A DNA stretch of 64,000 nucleotides from Alphaproteobacteria bacterium (GTDB lineage: Bacteria; Pseudomonadota; Alphaproteobacteria; Rhizobiales; CAJQND01): NCBI GenBank assembly GCA_024227565.1, contig JAAEUE010000336.1:27580-91579 (forward strand), given 5' to 3'. Positions 1 to 8,857 of this stretch are shown here, one piece after another. A program made the translations under genes and the position numbers. Each line of letters begins with the position of its first letter. Position 1 is the stretch's first letter. Under the pieces are notes generated by a model. It saw only the letters and a program-made list of their open reading frames with translations, had not been told where the DNA came from and did not search any database.

Positions 1-125
1 TCCTTGGGATAGAAGAAAATCACCAAATTTTTACCGCGATAACCGGCAACCTCCACAACTGCCCCTTCACCGGTTGGCAGTGAGAAATTTGGAACCATAT
101 CGCCAGTTTGCAGATTTCCTGTCAT
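1..125 (-). CDS. bcp: Peroxiredoxin, Bcp/AhpC-TSA family (partial, runs off the window)
   Basis: The first 41 codons of a minus-strand gene begin at the ATG at 123-125 and run off the left edge. They read MTGNLQTGDMVPNFSLPT and continue to a VIFFYPKD segment. This is the start of a thioredoxin-fold peroxiredoxin: the F-x-L-P strand, then the beta-strand leading into the peroxidatic-cysteine loop, which lies beyond the window. Bcp-type enzymes reduce hydroperoxides in the cytoplasm using thioredoxin. The catalytic cysteine cannot be checked, so subfamily is by N-terminal pattern only. It is divergent from the AsmA-family gene across a 230-base gap in which I see no convincing promoter. Confidence 0.8.
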   Translation of the reverse strand, partial: MTGNLQTGDMVPNFSLPTGEGAVVEVAGYRGKNLVIFFYPK

Positions 126-355
126 TTAAGCCATCCTTTGGTCTTTTTTAGATGTTCTCAGAGAGTCTGGCATTTGCATCTTTTACGAACAAGATGCCTT
201 GGGATTATGCCACCTACGAGGGTATAGTGGGACTAGAGGCGACCGTGCCCTGACCAATAATAGGTTGTTGCGCAAACTTTTAAACTTTCGCGCGCAAACT
301 CACGGTACGGAGCCTGGCGTAGTGTTGGCCTTGTGAAACGCAAGGCGAGTTATGG

Positions 356-3300
356 GTGGTTGTATTGCGGCAGCGTGTTGCAAAAGTAACGCTGGTGAGC
401 GTTATCGCCTGCTTGGTGATAGCGGGGGTTGTCGCTGTAGCTGCGTTCTGGCGGTTGTCTCAAGGTCCTGTTTCTCTTTCCTTTTTACGTGACAAGGTTC
501 GCTCCAACATAAGTGCCGGCTTGGGTGGCCTGCCGGTTCAGGTGGCCGATGTCATTCTTGAACGCGATCCGGGTACCGGACGCACAAGCGTGCGGTTGCG
601 CGATTTGAAGCTTTTTGATGCCTCAGGCCGTCTGATCGCCAAAGCGCCACGCGCGGCGATTGAAGTTAAGAGCAGTGAATTGATGACCGGCAACATTGTG
701 CCGGTTGGATTGGAGCTCATCGGTCCTAACATCAAAATTCGCCGCCTGATCAGCGGGGGCGTTAAACTCGGCTTTGGTGACGTTGCCCAGGTGTTGCCGT
801 CGGAGGCGGGTGCTGAGACCATTAAAGGCGATTCGCTTCAAATCCCGGATACTGCCTTTGATGAAGACGCTGAGGAAGCGGCATCGAGCGATGGGGTCAG
901 CAGCGAAGGCCTGATCGATTATCTGAAGTCGGAGTTTCTCTCGAACTCCGGCGGCGGCGCAGCGGCAACGATCCAATCTATCTCCGTTTCTCAGGCTGTT
1001 GTGTCGCTGTATGATGAAGCAAACGATGTCATCTGGAATGCCCCAGAGGTCAACCTCGCGTTTAAGAAGGTGGCTTACGGCGCTTCGCTCTTTGTTGACG
1101 CCTTGATCGGCGGGCGGAGTGACCCATGGCGCACGGACATGGTCGCCAACTTCAAGCGGGATTCAGGCGATTACTCTTTAACAGCCCGTTTCCATGATCT
1201 GATTCCTGCCAATCTATCGCGAAAGATATTCATCCTTTCTGATCTCGCTAAGGTTCGGCTGCCTCTCTCGGGGCGCTTGGATTTGGAGGTTTCGGGTGAG
1301 GGAGCATTAAAGTCGGCCAACGCAGAACTTTCGGCTGCTGCTGGGCGCGTCAACTTTCCTGATTTTCTCTCTCAGCCGTTGCAGGTTCAAGAGGGCTTGT
1401 TGCGGCTCAAGTGGGACCCTGAAACCAAGTCGGTGGGCATCAGCGACTCGTCTCTGCTGGTCGCCGGTGCGCATGCGGCAGTCAGCGGCCGGATTGTCCC
1501 GCACTGGAACGAAGACAACCGCGTCGACACCGTCCGTTTTGAGCTGAAATCGCGCAGTTCACCACGCCAAGGTCAAAGCCAGGATATGGGGCCAGGCTTT
1601 ATCGATCGTATTGATGCAACCGGAACTGCCTCCGTGGCGCAGGGTCGGGTTGATCTCGAAGATCTTTTGGTGATGTCGGGCAATTCAGGTGTTCGCATGC
1701 GTGGTCAGTTTGCTGAGGGCGGCGAGACCATATCGATTGCGCTGTCGGGCCGGGTGCAAAACATGCCTGTAGAGATGTTGCGCACCTTGTGGTCCCCCAT
1801 TGTTGCGCCGAACACCCGCGTTTGGGTTGGCGAAAACATCCCTAAAGGTCGGCTGACGGATGGATCGTTTGTGATCGATTTGCCGAGCGACATCTTGGGG
1901 CCGGCATTGCGCGAGGGAAAACCGCTGCCGGAGGGTTCGGTCAAGGTGGATGTGAACTTTGCCGATGTTACCTCCAACTATTACGAGGGGCAGCCACCCT
2001 TCGAAAATCTCGGCGGCAAAATCATCATCAACGGCAACCAAATGGCCTTGACCTCCTTGCAGGGCATAGTGCGGTCTGCAGCAAACAAGGTGATCAAAGT
2101 CGAGGATGGCCGGATGGACATCAGCCAATTGGCTGCCCCGGTCAGTCAAGGCGATTTCAAGGTTAAGCTAACCGGAGCATTGGGAACCTTTCTCGATATT
2201 GCAGACCGCGAACCGCTGAGATTTGTCTCTGATTCCGGATTTGACCCCAAGGGCGCCCGCTCTAATGTGTCGATGAACGTCAGGGTCCAACTGCCGCTGA
2301 TCAGCGATCGGCCCAAGGGCTCTGCAAAGATCAATGCAGACGTAGTGTTGAAGGGCCTGAGAGTTGCTAACGCGGCGCGGGGATTGTCTCTGACCGATGG
2401 CGATCTGCGTCTGAAAATCAACAATAGCGGTGTGGAAGGCCGCGGCCCGATCAAACTTGGCGGTGTGCCTGCTAAACTAGAGTGGGCGCATCGGACGGCG
2501 CCCCAAAAAGGTCAACAGATCAAGCTGGAGACGACGCTCAACGATGCTCAACGCAGCAAGTTGGGCATCGATTTGTCCAAGTTCATCACCGGGCCGATTG
2601 GCTTCAAACTGGAGGGCAAAAGCAAACACGGCGATGTTACCAAGGTCAAGGTGAGCGCCAACCTGTCGAAGGCAAAAATACGCGTTGATGCAATTCACTG
2701 GCGCCAGGCTAAGGCGGCAGGCACAAGAGCAACATTCAACGCTGATTTCTCCAACCCCAAGGTGACTAGGGTCACCAACTTAAACCTCAAGGGTAAGGGG
2801 CTGTTGGTGAAAGGCAAAATGACGTTGGGTGCGAACGGCGGGCTTGATTCTGCCGTCTTGCCCACGGTCAACCTCGGTCCGAACAATCAAATGGGTCTTA
2901 AGGTTTCCAAGAGCAGCTCAGGTGGCACATTGTTGGAGGTTGAAGGCAAAACTTTCGATGCGCGCCCGATGATTGCAGCACTGTTTGATGAAACCACGGG
3001 CCGTCTGACCCCCAGTGGAGAGGATCAGGTGGAAGTTCGAGCAAAATTTGATTCTGTTTATGCCTACCGAAACCAACATTTGGTGAACGTGCGTTCCGTT
3101 GCATCTGCCAGAGGCCAAGCCCTCATTTCCATGCGCTTGAACGGGATATTCACGGACCGCACTACCCTTAATCTTGAGATTGCGCCCAACAATGACGGCT
3201 CGCGCAACATGACCATTAAGTCGACCAACGCAGGTGCTGCGTTTCGGGCTTCCAATCTCTACTCGAAGATTAGAGGCGGACGCCTGAACTTTACGGCGAA

Positions 3301-3838
3301 TCTTGGCAAAGCGGGCGAAGGAACAATCAGGCGCGGCGATCTGGAAGTTAGAAAATTTCTGGTGGCCGATGAAAAACAGCTCAAACAGTTCCGGAGCGCG
3401 CCCAAAGGCACTCAGCAAAGCGGGCCCCTGGCGTTTGACAAACTCACATTGCCGTTTGCGGTGGATCGCGAATTTGTGCGGATCGGTGACGCCCGCGTTC
3501 AAGGCGCCGCAGTAGGTGCGTTGGCCAAAGGCTCAATTCGCAAGGCAGACGGAAAGCTCTCCATTGGGGGAACCTTGATCCCGGCGTATGGTCTGAACTC
3601 AGCTCTCTCCAACCTACCGATTCTCGGCCTGCTGATCGCGGGCGGAAAGGATGAAGGCGTGATTGGGGTCACCTTTGGTCTGCGAGGCACCATGAAAAGC
3701 CCTGAGATCAAGATCAATCCCGTGTCGGCATTGGCTCCAGGATTCCTGCGCAAAATGTTTGAGTTCAACGGCCACGGCGCGCTGAATGAAAAACCTCCGC
3801 GCGTCCTGGGCAATGAACGAGAAAACGATAATCGCTAA
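356..3838 (+). CDS. AsmA-like / DUF3971 (YhdP-type) envelope protein
   Basis: A 1160-residue protein with one N-terminal membrane anchor (about residues 10-32, VIACLVIAGVVAVAAF) followed by a long periplasmic beta-rich region. It ends in an AsmA-like C-terminal domain (GTLIPAYGLN, then a short hydrophobic LPILGLLIAGG segment and a GxxGTMKSPEIKINP motif). Proteins of this family (AsmA, TamB, YhdP) are thought to form bridges that carry phospholipids between inner and outer membrane. The GTG start at 356 is chosen because an in-frame stop lies just upstream at 320-322 and AAGGCGAG precedes it by about seven bases. It is convergent with tyrS with only seven bases between stops. Family placement is firm; the individual role is inferred. 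Confidence 0.85.
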   Translation: MVVLRQRVAKVTLVSVIACLVIAGVVAVAAFWRLSQGPVSLSFLRDKVRSNISAGLGGLPVQVADVILERDPGTGRTSVRLRDLKLFDASGRLIAKAPRAAIEVKSSELMTGNIVPVGLELIGPNIKIRRLISGGVKLGFGDVAQVLPSEAGAETIKGDSLQIPDTAFDEDAEEAASSDGVSSEGLIDYLKSEFLSNSGGGAAATIQSISVSQAVVSLYDEANDVIWNAPEVNLAFKKVAYGASLFVDALIGGRSDPWRTDMVANFKRDSGDYSLTARFHDLIPANLSRKIFILSDLAKVRLPLSGRLDLEVSGEGALKSANAELSAAAGRVNFPDFLSQPLQVQEGLLRLKWDPETKSVGISDSSLLVAGAHAAVSGRIVPHWNEDNRVDTVRFELKSRSSPRQGQSQDMGPGFIDRIDATGTASVAQGRVDLEDLLVMSGNSGVRMRGQFAEGGETISIALSGRVQNMPVEMLRTLWSPIVAPNTRVWVGENIPKGRLTDGSFVIDLPSDILGPALREGKPLPEGSVKVDVNFADVTSNYYEGQPPFENLGGKIIINGNQMALTSLQGIVRSAANKVIKVEDGRMDISQLAAPVSQGDFKVKLTGALGTFLDIADREPLRFVSDSGFDPKGARSNVSMNVRVQLPLISDRPKGSAKINADVVLKGLRVANAARGLSLTDGDLRLKINNSGVEGRGPIKLGGVPAKLEWAHRTAPQKGQQIKLETTLNDAQRSKLGIDLSKFITGPIGFKLEGKSKHGDVTKVKVSANLSKAKIRVDAIHWRQAKAAGTRATFNADFSNPKVTRVTNLNLKGKGLLVKGKMTLGANGGLDSAVLPTVNLGPNNQMGLKVSKSSSGGTLLEVEGKTFDARPMIAALFDETTGRLTPSGEDQVEVRAKFDSVYAYRNQHLVNVRSVASARGQALISMRLNGIFTDRTTLNLEIAPNNDGSRNMTIKSTNAGAAFRASNLYSKIRGGRLNFTANLGKAGEGTIRRGDLEVRKFLVADEKQLKQFRSAPKGTQQSGPLAFDKLTLPFAVDREFVRIGDARVQGAAVGALAKGSIRKADGKLSIGGTLIPAYGLNSALSNLPILGLLIAGGKDEGVIGVTFGLRGTMKSPEIKINPVSALAPGFLRKMFEFNGHGALNEKPPRVLGNERENDNR

Positions 3839-3845
3839 CTTGCGT

Positions 3846-5090
3846 TCAACTCGGCTGCAGCAGAGCATGCCGTTTCTTGCCGAACGAAAGTTTGATCACT
3901 CCTTCAGCGTTCACATCGCTTACTGAGAGAACCCGCTTCTCATCGCTCACAGACACATCATTCACCTTGATGGCACCGCCCTTGATATGTCTGCGGGCTT
4001 CCCCGTTCGAGCTGGCCAGCCCTGAGGCCACCAGCACCGTCAACAATCCCGGTTGAGCACCAAGGTCATGGGTAAAGGTGGGTAAGCCGTCGGCTGCAGC
4101 CCCTTCCTCGAATGTCTTCCTGGCTGTTTCCGCCGCCTCATCAGCTTCCACGCGGCTATGCACCAAGGCGCAGACTTCGGTGGCCAGCACCTTCTTGGCC
4201 TCGTTCAACTCAACACCTTCAAGGCTTTCCAGGCGGGCAATCTCATCAAGCGGCAGTGTTGTGAACAGCCGCAGAAAACGCCCCACGTCCGCATCCTCGG
4301 TGTTGCGGAAATATTGCCAGAACTCATAGGGGCTCAGCATGTCGCCGTTGAGCCAGACGGCACCGGAAGCCGATTTGCCCATCTTGGCGCCAGACGCGGT
4401 GGTGAGCAGCGGTGAGGTGAGGGCGTAGGCCTGGTTGCCGGCGACCCGCCGCGTCAGTTCCATGCCGTTGATGATGTTGCCCCACTGGTCCGAACCGCCC
4501 ATTTGCAGAGTGCAGCCATGGCGCCGGTTGAGTTCCAGGAAATCATAGGCCTGGAGGATCATGTAATTGAATTCCAGGAATGTGAGGGGCTGCTCGCGGT
4601 CCAGGCGCAGCTTCACAGAATCAAACGACAGCATGCGGTTGATGGTGAAGTGCGGGCCGTAATCGCGCAGGAACGAGATGTAGTTCAGCTCCTTCAGCCA
4701 ATCGTCATTGTTGACCATGATGGCGTCAGTTGGCCCGTCGCCAAAGGTGAGCAGCTTGGCGAACACCTTCTTGATGCCGGCCATGTTTGCTTCAATTTGC
4801 TCGTCGTTAAGCAGTTGGCGGCTCTCATCCTTGCCCGATGGATCGCCGACCTTCGTCGTTCCACCGCCCATTAGGGTTATCGGCTTGTGGCCTGTTTGCT
4901 GAAGCCAGTACAGGATCATGATCGGCAACAGGGAGCCTGCGTGCAGGCTGGTGGCCGTGCAGTCAAAGCCAATATAGGCGGTGATCACACCGTTCTGGGC
5001 CGCCTCGTCCAAGGCTTCTGGGTCGGAACACTGGTGGATAAAGCCGCGCTCTTCTAGAATGCGCAGGAAGTCGGATTTGTACTGGGTCAT
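3846..5090 (-). CDS. tyrS: Tyrosyl-tRNA synthetase
   Basis: A 414-residue class I aminoacyl-tRNA synthetase that charges tRNA-Tyr. Near the N-terminus is YIGFDCTATSLHAGSL, the HIGH-like signature. The KMSKS equivalent is KMGKSASG. The tyrosine-binding region QMGGSDQWGNI is present, and the C-terminus has an S4 RNA-binding domain (SNGEARRHIKGGAIKVND). The frame stays open upstream, but the ATG at 5090 (MTQYKSDFLRILEERG) matches the family start. It is divergent from anmK with about 64 bases between starts. The bcp, AsmA, tyrS, anmK neighbourhood is common in alphaproteobacteria. Confidence 0.97.
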   Translation of the reverse strand: MTQYKSDFLRILEERGFIHQCSDPEALDEAAQNGVITAYIGFDCTATSLHAGSLLPIMILYWLQQTGHKPITLMGGGTTKVGDPSGKDESRQLLNDEQIEANMAGIKKVFAKLLTFGDGPTDAIMVNNDDWLKELNYISFLRDYGPHFTINRMLSFDSVKLRLDREQPLTFLEFNYMILQAYDFLELNRRHGCTLQMGGSDQWGNIINGMELTRRVAGNQAYALTSPLLTTASGAKMGKSASGAVWLNGDMLSPYEFWQYFRNTEDADVGRFLRLFTTLPLDEIARLESLEGVELNEAKKVLATEVCALVHSRVEADEAAETARKTFEEGAAADGLPTFTHDLGAQPGLLTVLVASGLASSNGEARRHIKGGAIKVNDVSVSDEKRVLSVSDVNAEGVIKLSFGKKRHALLQPS

Positions 5091-5154
5091 GAAGCTTGTG
5101 TGAATCTGCTGAGGTCTGCCAAAGTTGGACCGGCTCATAACACGGGAGTGGAGG

Positions 5155-6273
5155 GTGACGGAAGTGCTCAGAGCAATCGGATTGATGAGCGGTACATCCA
5201 TGGACGGCATTGACGTCGCGCTGATCGAGACCGACGGCGAAGATGTGGTGCGCCGGCGCGCCGACTGTTCGATCGATTATGCCCCAGGCCAGCGCAAATT
5301 GATTGCAGACGCACTTGTTGAAGCCTCGTCCTTGACTGACCGCGTCGCCCGGCCTCCAGCGCTCGCAAACGCTGAAACCGAAATCACCAACGCCCATATA
5401 GAAGCGGTGAAGGGCTTTATGGAAGGCCAGGGCTTGGGGGCAGGCGACGTTGATGTAGTCGGATTTCATGGTCAAACAGTGATCCACAAACCCGACGAAC
5501 GCTTCACGGTTCAAATCGGCGACGGCGAAAAACTGGCGCAAGCGCTGGGCATACAGACCGTGTTCGATCTGCGCGCAGCTGACGTTCATGCAGGCGGGCA
5601 GGGCGCGCCGTTTGCGCCGGTGTACCATCGTGCCCTGGCACAGTCGCTTGAGGCCTCACCGGCAGTATTTGTGAACATTGGCGGCGTCTCCAATGTCACC
5701 TACATCGGCACCGACGGGGAGCTGATCGCCTTTGACACCGGACCGGGAAACGCATTGCTGGATGATTGGGTACTCCAGCACACCGGCACGGCGGTGGACC
5801 TGGATGGTGCCTACGCGGCAAGTGGAGCCGGTCAGTTCGATGGCACCTTGTTGAAGCAGATGTTGGCCAATCCGTACTTCGACCTAGCCCCACCCAAATC
5901 TCTCGACCGGAATGACTTCTCCGCACAGGCGGCCGAAGGGCTGCCGCTGGAGGCAGGAGCGGCCTTGCTCACGGCATTCACGGCGGCAAGCCTTCAACGC
6001 AGTGCTGAATGGTTTCCAGAGGCACCGAAGGAATGGGTGATTTGTGGAGGGGGACGAAAAAACCCTGAACTGATGCGCCAACTCAACCAACGCTTGGGCG
6101 CATCAGGCGCCAGGATCTCCGTGCCCGAGGACTATGGCTTCAACGGCGACAGCGTAGAAGCTGAAGCCTTCGCCTATCTGGCGGTGCGGTCGCTCCGGGG
6201 CCTGCCCTTGAGCTTCCCAGGCACCACAGGATGCCCAGAGCCGCTCACAGGCGGGGTTCTCTGCCGTGTTTGA
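5155..6273 (+). CDS. anmK: Anhydro-N-acetylmuramic acid kinase
   Basis: About 372 residues. The enzyme opens the 1,6-anhydro ring of anhydro-MurNAc and phosphorylates it, feeding recycled murein sugar back to metabolism. The N-terminal GLMSGTSMDGIDVAL is the family phosphate-binding loop. NIGGVSNVTYIG, FDTGPGNALLDDW and CGGGRKNPELM mark the rest of the sugar-kinase/actin fold. Start choice is between GTG at 5155 (preceded by GGGAG) and GTG at 5164 (preceded by GGAGGG). No ATG is available before the conserved loop. It ends 12 bases from the convergent hydrolase gene. Confidence 0.95.
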   Translation: MTEVLRAIGLMSGTSMDGIDVALIETDGEDVVRRRADCSIDYAPGQRKLIADALVEASSLTDRVARPPALANAETEITNAHIEAVKGFMEGQGLGAGDVDVVGFHGQTVIHKPDERFTVQIGDGEKLAQALGIQTVFDLRAADVHAGGQGAPFAPVYHRALAQSLEASPAVFVNIGGVSNVTYIGTDGELIAFDTGPGNALLDDWVLQHTGTAVDLDGAYAASGAGQFDGTLLKQMLANPYFDLAPPKSLDRNDFSAQAAEGLPLEAGAALLTAFTAASLQRSAEWFPEAPKEWVICGGGRKNPELMRQLNQRLGASGARISVPEDYGFNGDSVEAEAFAYLAVRSLRGLPLSFPGTTGCPEPLTGGVLCRV

Positions 6274-6284
6274 GGGGAAGAGCC

Positions 6285-6938
6285 CTAGACTTTGCCGTCA
6301 GACTTCAACCTGGCGTCCAGATAATCGATGGTGACACCCATCAACTCTTCCAGCTTGCCTTCAAAGAAGTGGTTGGCGCCATCGATCACTTCGTTGTCGA
6401 TGATGATGCCCTTCTGCGTTTTGAGCCGTTCCACCAGCTTGTTCACATCTTCAAGCGGTGTTACCGAATCATTGTTGCCGTGGACGAACAGGCCAGACGC
6501 GGGGCAGGGCGCCAGAAACGAGAAGTCGTAATGGTTGGCCATCGGGCAGATTGATAGAAAACCGTCAATCTCCGGGCGTCGCATCAAGAGCTGCATGGAA
6601 ATCCAAGCACCAAAGGAAACACCGGCAATCCAGCAGGTGCGGGCATCCTTGTTGAAGGTCTGCAGCCAATCGAGCGCTGCGGCCGCGTCGGAAAGCTCCC
6701 CGGCGCCGTTGTCATACATGCCCTGGCTGCGGCCAACCCCGCGGAAATTGAACCGCAGCACCGAAAAGTCCCGCTGGGCGAATGCATAGTACAGCGCGTG
6801 AACAATGGGATTGTTCATGGTGCCGCCAAACTGCGGGTGTGGGTGTAACAAAATTGCAATCGGCGAATTCGGCGTCTTATTCTCATGGTAACGCGCTTCA
6901 ATACGCCCGGCGGGGCCGTTAAAGATGACCTCTGGCAT
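6285..6938 (-). CDS. Alpha/beta hydrolase (dienelactone-hydrolase-like)
   Basis: A 217-residue alpha/beta-hydrolase-fold protein beginning MPEVIFNGPAGRIEARY. Visible are the oxyanion region LLHPHPQFGGTMNN, the RGVGRSQG segment, the nucleophile elbow GVSFGA with Ser, the acid region HGNNDSVTP, and a late His in DGANHFFEG. Together these give a plausible Ser-Asp-His triad. The ATG at 6938 has AGGA five bases upstream. Proteins of this type (COG2945) are widespread and of unknown substrate. It is divergent from iscR across 303 bases. Confidence 0.85.
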   Translation of the reverse strand: MPEVIFNGPAGRIEARYHENKTPNSPIAILLHPHPQFGGTMNNPIVHALYYAFAQRDFSVLRFNFRGVGRSQGMYDNGAGELSDAAAALDWLQTFNKDARTCWIAGVSFGAWISMQLLMRRPEIDGFLSICPMANHYDFSFLAPCPASGLFVHGNNDSVTPLEDVNKLVERLKTQKGIIIDNEVIDGANHFFEGKLEELMGVTIDYLDARLKSDGKV

Positions 6939-7051
6939 GGTGTTCCTATCGGTGAGACTAGAAGGGAAAACAGTTCTGCGCTGATCTGAATGTGCTGGTC
7001 TTTGGCCCGATGCAAAAAAAGCGCCAGATTGGGGCAAAACAGCTGCTCAGA

Positions 7052-7076
7052 ATACTTGACTCCCTTAGTCGGGAAA
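7052..7076 (+). promoter_or_regulatory. Candidate type 1 IscR-binding box
   Basis: The sequence has ATAC-TTGACT, five spacer bases and AGTCGGG-AAA. This fits the Escherichia coli type 1 IscR consensus (ATASYYGACTRWWWYAGTCRRSTAT, from memory) at nearly every fixed position outside the A/T centre, which is CCCT here. It covers the -35 element of the predicted suf promoter, so [2Fe-2S]-IscR bound here would block RNA polymerase. This gives feedback repression of the downstream iscR-suf operon. Binding is inferred from the match and from iscR being the next gene. Confidence 0.65.
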
Positions 7077-7084
7077 TATATACC
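7056..7084 (+). promoter_or_regulatory. Predicted sigma-70 promoter of the iscR-suf operon
   Basis: A -35 element TTGACT (7056-7061) is separated by 17 bases from TATACC (7079-7084), close to the housekeeping consensus. Transcription would start near 7091, leaving a leader of about 150 bases before iscR. The IscR box overlaps the -35, and a second palindrome sits on the expected start site. Confidence 0.6.
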
Positions 7085-7087
7085 CAG

Positions 7088-7104
7088 ATTAGAATTGTTC
7101 GAAT
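7088..7104 (+). promoter_or_regulatory. Candidate Irr/ICE-type palindrome at the suf transcription start
   Basis: ATTAGAA, three bases, then TTCGAAT forms an inverted repeat with one mismatch. It resembles the alphaproteobacterial iron control element bound by Irr (TTTAGAA-N3-TTCTAAA, from memory). It overlaps the expected +1, a position from which a bound protein would repress. Whether an irr gene exists in this genome cannot be seen in the window. Confidence 0.4.
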
Positions 7105-7241
7105 GTGTCAGAGAGAGACTGCGAATAAGGCAACGCGACTGACAATTGAGGCGTTCTGATAGCACAAAAGTGCAGGCAATAGGCAAGTCCCTGTTTGCCG
7201 CAGCTTGTGGTCATCCAGATTGCACAGTGGAACCGAGACGC

Positions 7242-7709
7242 ATGAAGCTTTCAACCAAGGGCAGGTATGCCGTAATGGCCATGGCCGATATTGCCCAGCA
7301 GGGCGGTGAACAGCCGGTTTCCCTGGGCGATATTTCCGGCCGCCAGGCCATAAGTCAGGCGTTTCTGGAGCAATTGTTCGCCAAGCTCCGCAAGAACGGA
7401 CTGGTCGACAGCGTGCGCGGTCCAGGCGGCGGGTATTCGCTGGCCAAGGGCGCAGACGACATTCAGATCGTTGATATCATCTCCGCTGTTGATGAGCCCC
7501 TGCAGATTACCCGGTGTCAGGGTGATGCGATTGAGGGCTGTGTGGATGGCGAAAAGTGCGTGACCCATGAGCTTTGGGCCGCATTGGGCCGCCAGGTCTA
7601 TGGCTTCCTCGCTGCAGTCACGCTTGGAGACGTTGTGGGCGGCCGCAACTTGGCGCTGGCAGCAAGCGTTCGCAGGGCCAAGGCGCCCACTGTGAGGAGC
7701 CAAGCGTGA
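7242..7709 (+). CDS. iscR: Fe-S cluster regulator IscR (Rrf2 family)
   Basis: A 155-residue Rrf2-type transcription factor. The N-terminal winged helix contains FLEQLFAKLRKNGLV and VRGPGGGYSL, near-identical to enterobacterial IscR. Three cysteines at residues 92, 100 and 106 (spacing C-x7-C-x5-C), with a following His, provide the [2Fe-2S] ligand set. The cluster-bound form typically represses its own operon when Fe-S supply is adequate. The frame is open further upstream, but the ATG at 7242 (MKLSTKGRYAVMAMADIA) is the conserved start. The stop overlaps the start of the next gene in GTGA, implying translational coupling. It is the first gene of the suf operon. Confidence 0.95.
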   Translation: MKLSTKGRYAVMAMADIAQQGGEQPVSLGDISGRQAISQAFLEQLFAKLRKNGLVDSVRGPGGGYSLAKGADDIQIVDIISAVDEPLQITRCQGDAIEGCVDGEKCVTHELWAALGRQVYGFLAAVTLGDVVGGRNLALAASVRRAKAPTVRSQA

Positions 7710-8839
7710 GCCCTGTGCGCACATATCTCGATCACAACGCAACCAGCGTTCTCCGGCCTGAAGCCAAAGCGGCCATGGTGGAAACGCTGGAGGCGGGAGG
7801 GAACCCGTCCTCGGTGCATGCCGAAGGCCGCGGTGCGCGCCGCCGTGTGGACTTGGCACGTGAACAGGTTGCCATGCTGGTGGGCGCGCGGCCTGAAATG
7901 GTGATCTTCACCTCTGGGGGCACTGAAGCCAATAACCAAGCACTGCGCGGCACCGGGGCGGAAAGATTGATAATCTCTGCCACAGAGCATCCTGCAGTGG
8001 TTGACGGCGCCCGCGGAACTGGCCTGCCGGTGGACCTCATTGCGGTGGATGGCAACGGCATGGTTGATCTTGAGGCTCTAGAGGCCTTGCTTCAGGCCGA
8101 TGACGGTCAGGCCCTGATCTCGGTGATGACAGCGAACAATGAAACCGGCGTGCTTCAACCGGTACAAGAGATTGTGCAGCTTGCTGGAAACTATAACGCG
8201 CTCGTCCACACCGACGCGGTTCAGGCGGCTGGAAAGATTACGGTGTCATTCCCACTGCTGGGTGTTGATATGTTGACGCTTTCTGCTCACAAGCTGGGCG
8301 GAACGCAAGGCGTAGGCGCACTGGTTGTCCGCGATGGATTAGAGCTCAGCGCCATGGTGTTGGGCGGCGGCCAAGAGCTTCGCCGACGCGGCGGCACGGA
8401 AAATGTGCCCGGCATTGTGGGCTTTGGCGCAGCGGCAGCGGCGGCGCACTCAGAGCTTTCCAAAGCTCAATCCAAAATCAGCAAGTTGCGGGACGATCTT
8501 CAAGCAAAATTGCTTGAAAACTCCCCCCACATTCATATCTTTTCGGGGGGAGCTGAAAGGCTCCCCAACACAGTGTGCTTTGCTCACCCGGACATGCCCG
8601 CAGACACCCTGCTGATCGGTTTCGACCTGGAAGGTGTGGCAGTGTCATCGGGCTCTGCCTGTTCGTCGGGCAAAGTCGCAAAATCCCCTGTGCTAACGGC
8701 CATGGGCGCCGACAGTGCTTTGGCATCTGGCGCGATCAGGGTGAGCCTTGGGTGGAATTCGAACGTAGAGGATGTTGAGCAGTTTGCTCGCGCCTGGAAC
8801 AAGATTGCCGCGCGCCACAAGGCCCGGAAAGCTGCCTGA
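7706..8839 (+). CDS. Cysteine desulfurase, IscS/NifS-type
   Basis: A 377-residue PLP enzyme that removes sulfur from cysteine as an enzyme-bound persulfide. RTYLDHNATSVLRPEA is the N-terminal hallmark. SAHKLGGTQGVGAL carries the PLP lysine, and SSGSACSSGKVAKS carries the catalytic Cys in the flexible-loop (group I, IscS-like) context. The GTG start at 7706 overlaps the iscR stop by four bases, with GAGGAG upstream. It differs from the second desulfurase of the operon (12550), which is group II. No IscU scaffold is present, so its sulfur acceptor may be SufB or a carrier encoded elsewhere. Confidence 0.93.
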   Translation: MSPVRTYLDHNATSVLRPEAKAAMVETLEAGGNPSSVHAEGRGARRRVDLAREQVAMLVGARPEMVIFTSGGTEANNQALRGTGAERLIISATEHPAVVDGARGTGLPVDLIAVDGNGMVDLEALEALLQADDGQALISVMTANNETGVLQPVQEIVQLAGNYNALVHTDAVQAAGKITVSFPLLGVDMLTLSAHKLGGTQGVGALVVRDGLELSAMVLGGGQELRRRGGTENVPGIVGFGAAAAAAHSELSKAQSKISKLRDDLQAKLLENSPHIHIFSGGAERLPNTVCFAHPDMPADTLLIGFDLEGVAVSSGSACSSGKVAKSPVLTAMGADSALASGAIRVSLGWNSNVEDVEQFARAWNKIAARHKARKAA

Positions 8840-8857
8840 TAATAAGAGAGACAGACA

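Noticed and set aside
126..355. Partly repeated GCGCAAACT sequence between bcp and the AsmA-family gene
   Set aside because: Two short copies at about 270-300 could be an operator, but symmetry is poor and there is no adjacent regulator to support it.
7105..7241. Possible upstream start of iscR at TTG 7146
   Set aside because: The conserved IscR N-terminus begins at ATG 7242. The extra residues have no family similarity.
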